Shown here: one piece after another, positions 56,584 to 64,000 of the stretch | Layout of the letters: each line of letters opens with the position of its first letter | Position numbering within the stretch: the first letter of the stretch is position 1 | Source of the DNA: Patellaria atrata CBS 101060 | Taxonomy: Eukaryota; Ascomycota; Dothideomycetes; Patellariales; Patellariaceae | Length of the DNA: 64,000 nt | Assembly (NCBI GenBank): GCA_010093705.1 | Contig: MU006106.1 | Coordinates: 461,086 to 525,085, forward strand | Reading direction: 5' to 3' | The notes under the pieces: model-generated | The model's input: only the letters and a program-made list of their open reading frames with translations | What the model was told of the DNA's origin: nothing | The model's database searches: none | Made by a program: the position numbers and the translations under genes

Positions 56584-57521
56584 TCCGGGATGATTCTTTA
56601 TGACTGGCGTGGCGGTTGCTTCTAGTAGCTTTCGAAAATTTTGAGGAGTCTTCGGGGTATTTTATTTCTGGGCTATGTATTCTAACTTTGACAATCTGCT
56701 TTTCCTCTCATCTGTTAAAATGGGGGTATGCATCAGTTGTATTTTCTCTTTGCTCTGCTATTGAGCTGTCGACTGTCTCTTTAAAGAAGCAAACGGTCGA
56801 ACATAGCGGTTTTCTACAAACAATCTCTCATGACGGTCTCAAAACATTCAAGTTCTTGTAATTTCTTTGTCTCTGAGATCCCCGTGTTGAAGTCCCAGTG
56901 ATTTGGTATGACAGGGCTGCATCCGGTTGAGCGCAACTTTCTTTGATCCAAACACGCGCACGCAGCCGCGAAAGTACAGCGCATAGAGTCATCAAACGCC
57001 CTACCTTTTGCTGTCATTTTACTCACATGAAGTCTCCGGGTCCTCCCTTTTCTCATGATCGCGACTGCGCTGCTCCTTGCCGGTGTCATGAAGCCCTTGA
57101 ATACACCTTTATTAGATCAGTTCCTTGCTACCTTAACTCATCCATAGATCTCTTTCACGCTGTTCATCAATATAGAAGTCTCTTGCTCTGTCAAACCATG
57201 AATAGGTCTGACTTAGACTTGTTTCTATAATATATCTACTAGAGTATCGGGCTGTGCCCTCTCCACTCATCGCGATCGATATACTCGCGGAATACTAACA
57301 CTTCGTTTTTAACAGTCAACTCGCTAGGACACAGATTTGTCACAGATACTTTATTAGGGAAGATATGGATTGCGCAAGGAAATACAATGACACCTTGGCT
57401 GCTGCGACAATCGCAGCGCAAGATCCCTTTCCCCTTCGGTAAGGCACTTTCTTCCCCTTTCAAGCAAGGGATTCTCCTTCCCCGATACTCCCCAGTACCT
57501 CCAACAAACTTCCTACTCGCC
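56584..57521. other. intergenic region, KH gene to BTB gene
   Basis: 3' flank of the KH gene and promoter of the BTB gene. Short ORFs only; an in-frame ATG at 57387 would extend the BTB protein by 45 residues without family support. Confidence 0.5.
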
Positions 57522-58514
57522 ATGACATCCACATCTCCAAACCTTCTAACTCCCATAAACAGCCGCCAACTCAAACACCTCCACACAACCGTAACCATAA
57601 CCGTCGGATCGGCGAAAACCCCCTTCCTCCTGCACAAAGAGCTCCTAACGCTGCACTCGCGCTTCTTCGCCGCAGCCCTCGATGGCGCCTTCGCGGAGGG
57701 GGTTTCGCAAACCGTGAACCTCCCCGACGAGCGCGTCGAGATCTTCGAATACTTCGCCGCATGGCTCTACCACGGTTTCCTGATCCGGGAGGCGTTCCTG
57801 CAACCCTCTCCCTCCCCCTCCTCCTCGGTCCCAAACCCGAACTCGCACTCGCACTCAAACTCAAACTTGAAAACCGAAACCCCCCCACCACAAAAGCGCA
57901 AACCGACCTTCTTCCTCCTCCTCCCCCTCCACACCCTCGCCGACCGCCTCAGCGTCGAAAAGCTCCGCAACGAGACGCTCGACGTCATCGCCGCGCTCGC
58001 CGAGGAGACGAATGCGGTCCCCACGCCCGCCGATACATGGACGTTGTACGAAACCACCCCCGCGTCTTCGCGGCTGAGAAAGCTGGTCCTCGACCTCTTC
58101 GCGTACAAGAAGACGGACCACCTCCTCGCGTCCCATCCGGACGAGTGGAACCCGCTTTTTCTGAGGGATCTGACCGTGAAGTTGAAGAGGAGGGAGCGCG
58201 CGGGGTTGGGGCGGCATGAGCTCGTGCGGCAGGGGGTTGGGAGTGGGAGGGCGAACGGGGAGCTCGGGAGAACGAATGAAGTCGAAACCAGGGCGTGCGA
58301 GGTTTGTAGGATTGTGGTTAGGACAGGGGCTGGGGAGAGCAGGTGTCGAGACTGCGGGAGGGCCTTTTGTAGGGTTTGTGTTGGCAGGGGAGTGGCGCTG
58401 CCGGAGACGGAGAGTGAGGAACGGTGCAGGCCGTGGGCGGGGAAGGGGAGGGGGAGGTATCATGAGCATGTTGAGACGGCGGCGGAGGGGTGTTGTGGGT
58501 GGGTTGAGGAGTGA
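57522..58514 (+). CDS. BTB/POZ-domain protein with cysteine-rich tail
   Basis: 330 aa, intronless. The BTB core lies at residues ~20-120: VTITVGSAKTPFLLHKELLT, SRFFAAALDGAFAEG and FEYFAAWLYHGFL. A low-complexity Ser/Asn/His/Pro insert (SPSPSSSVPNPNSHSHSNSN) interrupts it before LLPLHTLADRLSVEKLRNET. The C-terminal part has three CX2C-type pairs (CEVC, CRDC, CRVC) followed by more Cys and His, a possible zinc-binding module. Fungal BTB proteins of this type are numerous and mostly uncharacterised; some act as Cul3 adaptors. The gene is strongly GC-rich compared with its flanks, which produces long spurious frames on both strands. Confidence 0.8.
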   Translation: MTSTSPNLLTPINSRQLKHLHTTVTITVGSAKTPFLLHKELLTLHSRFFAAALDGAFAEGVSQTVNLPDERVEIFEYFAAWLYHGFLIREAFLQPSPSPSSSVPNPNSHSHSNSNLKTETPPPQKRKPTFFLLLPLHTLADRLSVEKLRNETLDVIAALAEETNAVPTPADTWTLYETTPASSRLRKLVLDLFAYKKTDHLLASHPDEWNPLFLRDLTVKLKRRERAGLGRHELVRQGVGSGRANGELGRTNEVETRACEVCRIVVRTGAGESRCRDCGRAFCRVCVGRGVALPETESEERCRPWAGKGRGRYHEHVETAAEGCCGWVEE

Positions 58515-59044
58515 GAGGGGGGGACGAGTCGGAGAAAGGAGAGGTGGGCGGGATGAGGTTGGATATGAGGTTGGATGAGAATTGGGAGGGGAGGGGGAAC
58601 TGTTCGGGTGGGTGTGTGGATATTTTCGGTCTGTGGAATTTCTGGTGTATATATATAGTTAGGTGGTTCTGTTTGCTTTTTGACTGATACTGGACTTGAA
58701 CTGTACGCTATACTAGATATTGCCGTACAAGTAATAATAATACCCTAATACCAATCTCCTTCCTCTAGAATCTGCGGTCAGAGCTCTTACCCTATGCAAC
58801 ATCACCTAGGTGTTGGTTTCCTTCTGCTTCAAGACTGACGACGATATCGCCTTGAGAACGTATGCTCGGACAATGATTAATGATTACGTACTTCTCTATA
58901 CAATTATGCATCAGATTCAACAGGACTCCTAAGACCCAAATGCTCCTTTTCACCCGCATAAGAGACGACGCCGCCATTGCCAACCCAACGACCTATCTCC
59001 ATACAGATGTGATATCGGGTCACCCATCCATTCAGACAGATCCT
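58515..59044. other. intergenic region between convergent genes
   Basis: Between the BTB gene (+) and LCB1 (-). G-rich at first, then AT-rich with a TATATATA run near 58652. No gene seen. Confidence 0.5.
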
Positions 59045-60727
59045 CTACTTCCTCCTCGTCATAACCTTCGTAATGGCATGCCTGATCACCACACCCGCCC
59101 GTTCGATCTCTTTCTTGGTCAAGCCCGTGGTAACGCAGACCTTCAACGCCGGCTGTGGCTGCCAACCGATATCTCTCGAATTCGCACCCGGAGCAACCGG
59201 TAGGCTTTTCACTCTCGTGACTAGAACGCCGTTGGCGAGTGTCTGGTCTAGGTTAGCTTCTTACACAGAGATATACCTACTGTGTGTGTGCGTGCTTACC
59301 TCATCAACCACATCCTGCATGATAACCTCCTGATCCACCAAGCTCAGATTCCTCGCGCTCACAACATCCGGCTTGAGCACGAGCAACATCATCGGATTTT
59401 CCGGCGCGCTCGTACACCTCACCCAATCGCTCCTTGGATCTAGCTGGCCCCTCATGGCCACGATGTTTTCGCGTAACTGAGTCAAGAACTCCGACTGCTC
59501 TTGCAACATCCTAATAGTCTCGCTCGCCGTCGTGGCCAACATGGCTGGAAGTGCGGCTGAGAACGTATACGCGGCCGCTGTGATGCGTTGGTGTTCTACA
59601 ACTTCAGCGGACCCGGCGCAGAACCCACCGCCTGCGATTAGGGGACCCGCAAGCGAGCCAACGATCATATCGACCTCTCGTGCATCGACATTTTGGGCCT
59701 CGGTGACGCCGCGTCCAGTACGGCCCAGCACGCCGTAGGACCAAGTTTCGTCGAGGATGAGGCGGAATTTGTATTTGAGTTTAAGGTCGATCAGTTTAGG
59801 CAAATCGCAGATATCCCCAACATTCTCAAACAAGCCCTCAGTGACGATAAACCGCCTCGTCAACGGTTTTTTAGCCTGCTCCTTCGTGATTTTCTGCAGC
59901 ACACGCTCCAGATCCTCGAGGTCATTGTGCTCAAACCACCGTACCTGACTTCTAGAGATCTGTATGCCCTTTCTGGCCGAGTAGTTGATCGCCTTGTCTG
60001 CCACGATGATATCACCTCTTTTCGAGAACGCGGGGATGACGCTTGAGATTGTGGAGAAGGCCTGCGCGTACACGATACACGCCGCCGTGCCCAAGTGTGC
60101 TGAAATATCTTGCTCTGTTTTAATATGTACATCTTGCGTTCCATAGAATCCGGGTGGTCCACAAGGTCCAACTCCATATGTCCGCAGCGTTTGGACTGCC
60201 TTCTCTTTGAGCGACTCGTTCGCGACAAAGTTGTAGTAATTATACGACGCGAGGTTTGTGACCGTCTTGCCATTCGAGAGTTTCGTCTTCGGTCCAGTAG
60301 GTCTAGGAAAACCGTTCATCAGTCCAAGTTCTCCTCAAACCCCCCCCCCCCCCACCCCCGTCTCCTTTTCCCAACCTCAAGATATAGATACCACTTACCC
60401 CACCACCACAACCCCTCGCCCTTCCACCCTCTCCTCAAACTCCGTCAAACCCCCCACCAACGGTTCCGGCGTCCAGTCCTCAACCAAATCATCAATCTCC
60501 TCCTCGCTGAGCTTGATCTTCCTCTGGTTGGCCGAATAACTTCCCATCGTCAAGTACCTTACCGCAAAGAGGAACAGAAACAGCTCCACCGCACTCCTGA
60601 CCGGATCATTTTGATAGCTGCTCTTGATGTAGCGGAGTAGGATCTGGGAACCCGGTAGCTGCTGGAACCGCTCCGTCGCGTCGGCGACGAGGCGGAGTGT
60701 AATATTTTGCGCTTCGACGAGATCCAT
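59045..60727 (-). CDS. LCB1: serine palmitoyltransferase subunit 1 (Lcb1)
   Basis: 509 aa. Partner of Lcb2 in the first step of sphingolipid synthesis (serine plus palmitoyl-CoA to 3-ketodihydrosphingosine) in the ER. Exons 60399-60727, 59300-60302, 59045-59242. One N-terminal membrane helix (SAVELFLFLFAVRYL) precedes the fold-type I PLP domain. VGPCGPPGFYGTQDVH carries the conserved active-site cysteine. DETWSYGVLGRTGRG and VGSLAGPLIAGGGFCAGS are Lcb1-type; the PLP-binding lysine of Lcb2 is absent, as expected for this subunit. The last exon ends MTRRK. Intron 1 contains a C14 tract, intron 2 a TG-rich run. Co-oriented with FKS1. Confidence 0.96.
60340..60353 (+). repeat. C14 homopolymer in LCB1 intron 1
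   Basis: Fourteen C on the plus strand followed by one A and five more C. On the transcript it is a G-tract in the 96-nt first intron. Confidence 0.85.
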
Positions 60728-61447
60728 GATGCGCGGATTTTAGCAAGTACGGAGGAAATGAAGGATGTAGAATTCAAGAATCGAGGTCGCGCGTTAATAT
60801 TGGATTGGGAAGAGAGGCAATTGGGATGTTGTGTCGTAAAACTAAATTTCGGAGGTCGGGCAGGTGTTTGAACTTTTTGCGGAAGACCGCGGTTCCATCT
60901 CATTTAGGGGAAGCTCAGGGTCCTTAGGAATCGCATGGGCACGTGATCTCAACCTCATAGGTAGTGTTATGTAAAAATTAGTATGGACTATCAATTATAT
61001 CACATTAATTCTACACTTTGTTTAATGTGATAGTGTGCACTCTATTACGAGACAAATTATTCGAATGCACTTTCATATTTTTACTATTTCACAGGTTGCT
61101 AATCTGAAAACCCAACCGAAACCCCGAGACCCATGCTGTAAAATGTATATGTGCAAACCGCTCGAAATGGAGTTAGTAAAAAAAAAAGGAGACAGCGCAC
61201 ACATTAAATGAAAGTCTATCCTCCAAAACACAAACACCTTTCCACGACCTGATAATTCATGACAGAAAGCTGAAAGGATGCCACGGTTACGAGATTACGA
61301 TCATTATGTATCCGATGGGCTGCAAAAGCAGTCAGATCGGGCAGTGCGTTATGCTACGACATGTTGTACAATGCGTGAAACTCCTCAATAATACGAATAT
61401 GTCCCCAGAGAGGGGCCAATTCCATATCCATATAAAACTTTTGCAAT
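60728..61447. other. intergenic region, LCB1 promoter and FKS1 3' flank
   Basis: AT-rich, with the perfect hairpin at 60998-61032 and an A10 run near 61181. No gene seen. Confidence 0.5.
60998..61032. repeat. perfect 11-bp inverted repeat
   Basis: TATCACATTAA at 60998-61008 is the exact reverse complement of TTAATGTGATA at 61022-61032, separated by a 13-nt loop. It lies about 270-300 bp upstream of the LCB1 start and 415 bp past the FKS1 stop. Confidence 0.85.
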
Positions 61448-64000
61448 CTAGTGAAGACGGAATCTAGCCGCATCCGCCGAATCAGTCTCCACTGGACCGA
61501 AGTCAACGAGGAAACTACCGGTCAATTCGCTAGTAGTATCGTTGTTCTTAAGGCCAGTAGGTTGAAGCAGATCCATAGGAATATCAGGTAGATCCTTCAG
61601 GAACTTGCCAGCAACGACGGGGCCTACAATGAGGGCAACGAACATGATAAGCATGATGAAGTAAAGGATGGCGTAGCGGATGACACGTCGTTTTCGGAGC
61701 TTGGTTTGCTTGAGGGAGTAGATCGGAGGGCGGATTTGACGACTACAGAGTCATTAGCACAAATGTCTGGGAAGATAGTGATTGAGTAAAACATACCTTG
61801 GACGTAGCCAGAAGAGCATCACGGAGTGGAAGGTATCAACGTATGGTACCAGCAGACCCGGAAGTAGAATGAAGAGTAGGATATGTCCAAGGATGAAGTC
61901 CGTCGCGAAGAGACCAAGTTCGGTGATCTTGCAAAGGAACTCACGGCCTGGTTGAGAGAGAGTATGCCAGCCAAGAGCATACCATTTGCCAGTCCACCAA
62001 GCAATATTGGAAGTATCAGCCTTGAATTCTCTCGTCAATGCTAGAGCAATGATGAGTTTGTAGATGAACCGTTGAATGGCAACAACCGTGATCATGCCCA
62101 GGAGAGCTTTCGAGAAATCCCATCCTTCAAGGAAGAACATGACTTCGAAGAAAACGAAAAGCATGATAACAGCAATGGCGTGAGCAATAGCGGCTAAAAC
62201 AGCACCAAACTTCTTGCAGCACATGCTCAGGAGTGGGCCCATACAACATGCCATCAAGAAGAAAATACCAGCGACACCAGCGTTGACCGCGATAGGACCA
62301 AAGGCGCAAAGTGCAACACGGATGAGAGAGTGAGTAGGCCTAAGGTCCTTGCCATCATTGTTCTCCTCAATAACACCCACCTGTGAGTTGATGAAAAGGT
62401 AGGGCACAAGGGTGACGGCAACAAGGAAGAGAGGACTGATGATCTCACTGAATAGCACGTTCCTAAATCGGGCACGCGGAACATCGCCGGAAAGCTTTGA
62501 TGATGGATCGCCCAGGGCCTTGCGCTTGTAACCGGTAATGCGAGTACGCGAAAGACGGCAGAATCCAATCCAGGACGCAGCATGAGACCTTGTGTTACCA
62601 CGGGACAGCCACCTGAGGAATTCGCGGTAGTCGATGAAGAAGTCATTCCAGGCAAACTGGTGCGGGTTGAACATGAAGGGGGAGATGCAAAGTGAGAGCA
62701 GCGAGGCCCAGAAGTAAAGCAGTTCAGCTCCCCAGATGGTTATTGTGCCGAAGAGCAACATCATCAAGGATCTAGCACCGAGATAGATTGAAGGACCGGC
62801 AAACCGTGAGTACAAGATACCAAAGGGGATACGAGCAGTTGCGAAGCCACGTCCAGTACCAATGTAACGAGCACCACCGAAAGCCAAATCATTGTGGAGT
62901 GAGTTCGCGTAGATTTGACAGACGAAGATCTCGAACATGGGCGACAAAGAGGAGAAGTGCTTTGCCAGACGAGTAGCTGCTCGCCAGAGACCACGTTCTG
63001 TAAGTTCTTGGACGACCAAAGGTACGAAAGAGATGAAGAAGACGATGAAGATGGAGACAACACAACGCTCAACCCAGTCGAAGATGGGATTGAGGTTGGC
63101 GCAACCAGTGGGCATTAGTGGATCGGTCTTCGGAGCACCCTTCTTGACATGGCAGAGTTGAGTCTCGTGTCGCAAAGCTCCCAAATTGATCAGTACGAAC
63201 ATGAAGAACTGTACCGACAAGATGATGAACAGGTTATTGATGTGGAACCCAGGGTGAGCGTAATAGAATGACAAGAAACGATCAAGAGGAAGCTGTGTAC
63301 CAAGGTAGTAGTATTCACGAGACAGCATTTGTTCGCCCATGCCAGTACCGATCTTGGTGGTGAAGTTGAGAATGGAGCCAAAACCAAGATCACGACCTTT
63401 ACCGCACTGGTAGTATTCGCAATGCTTTATCCTACCGCCGCGGATAAGAGCATTCATACCAGCGTAGATATCCTCGTTGAGATGCAAGCCCTTTTGAGCT
63501 TTGGAGACACCTCCACGAGTAGTCATGAAAATACCGTTGAGGAAATCCGGATGACCGTAATGCAATTTACCACCGATTTGGGCCAATGAACGAGCAAACA
63601 TAGTACCAAACGTCTGTTCTTTACCAGCTGCGACATCACCGAGCATACCAATGTTCTCAGAGAAGATGTACTCGCGAGCTCCGAGAATAGCAACGGGGTT
63701 GAAGTTGGACGGTTGAGCACCTGGTGCATACGGCGATACATTGTCGGTGGTCATCTCCTCGAATTCAGCAAGCACACTTCGAATCTTCAAGCATTCTTCG
63801 AGATAGTTGTCCTGGTTGGCATCGATGAGCTGGATGTACTCTCCACGATAGAAGATGATACAATGATTTTGATTGTCAGATTTACCGTCACCGAGGATGG
63901 GATTACCAGAGAGCTGAATTCGGAATTTAGGGCGACGCATGCCATTCTCCATCAACTCGGAGTGACCGTCGATGAGCGCAGAGTACAAGCGCGGATCTTC
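61448..64000 (-). CDS. FKS1: 1,3-beta-glucan synthase catalytic subunit, C-terminal part
   Basis: The last 832 residues of a GT48 enzyme (~1900 aa in full) that makes the main cell-wall glucan at the plasma membrane; the 5' part lies beyond the right edge. Exons in view: 61797-64000 (continuing) and 61448-61742, joined by a 54-nt intron. The catalytic part includes [36 protein letters not shown] and [20 protein letters not shown]. Many membrane helices follow. The region known as hot spot 2 reads DWVERCVV (63056-63079), close to the form usual in filamentous ascomycetes. The last exon starts [20 protein letters not shown], highly conserved in the family. Confidence 0.97.

Noticed and set aside
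57571-58578. Long ORFs on both strands overlapping the BTB gene
   Set aside because: They are shadows caused by the high GC content; only the 57522 frame shows a BTB core.
1-64000. tRNA genes, transposons, virus-like elements and CRISPR arrays
   Set aside because: I looked for B-box-like GTTCGA motifs in tRNA context, terminal repeats and transposase or polymerase motifs on both strands and saw none.

Overview
The window is nuclear DNA of a filamentous ascomycete (Pezizomycotina). Reasons: 42 short introns can be placed (47-358 bp, most 47-70), 41 of them GT-AG, many with a CTAAC or TACTAA branch site. The genes are single-copy fungal housekeeping genes, including a 1,3-beta-glucan synthase, a fungal Grainyhead/CP2 factor, a Dal5-type permease, a filamentous-fungal SPX-RING protein and Sys1. 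Class is not resolved. I see no transposon, virus-like element, CRISPR array, tRNA or rRNA.

Layout, 0-17 kb: MFS permease (+), proteasome ATPase RPT3 (-), RINT1/Tip20 tether (-), NOP9 (+), TFIIIC TPR subunit (-), then a 1.8-kb stretch holding only a doubtful two-frame ORF.

17-31 kb: SYS1 (-) and COA6 (+) share a promoter; then a PARG-like protein (-), mitochondrial asparaginyl-tRNA synthetase (+), mitoferrin (+, 8 exons) and a MIT-AAA ATPase (+).

31-42 kb: a small hypothetical ORF (+), SPX-RING E3 (-) divergent from JJJ1 (+), an orphan secreted protein (+), ribosomal protein eL29 in four tiny exons (+) and an orphan coiled-coil protein (+).

42-64 kb: a 3.6-kb gene-free stretch leads into the CP2/Grainyhead factor (+), followed by 3.3 kb with at most one doubtful ORF. 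Next come a CENP-K-like coiled-coil protein with a GC-AG intron (-), a repeat-rich segment with a minisatellite and a tandem duplication, a three-KH RNA-binding protein (+) and a BTB protein (+). Last are LCB1 (-) and the 3' end of FKS1 (-), which runs off the right edge.

The genes do not form a cluster or pathway. Two neighbourhoods make functional sense: SYS1/COA6 as a divergent pair, and LCB1 beside FKS1 (sphingolipid and cell-wall synthesis). I found no convincing new biological system. The most interesting points are a CaaX box on the SPX-RING ligase, a myristoylation-type start on JJJ1, an in-frame stop-free intron inside the PARG domain, the duplicated intron-like unit at 53.9-54.2 kb, and two small gene ends (eL29, KH protein C-terminus) that only appear once introns are resolved. 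All exon borders were read by eye and none is transcript-confirmed.
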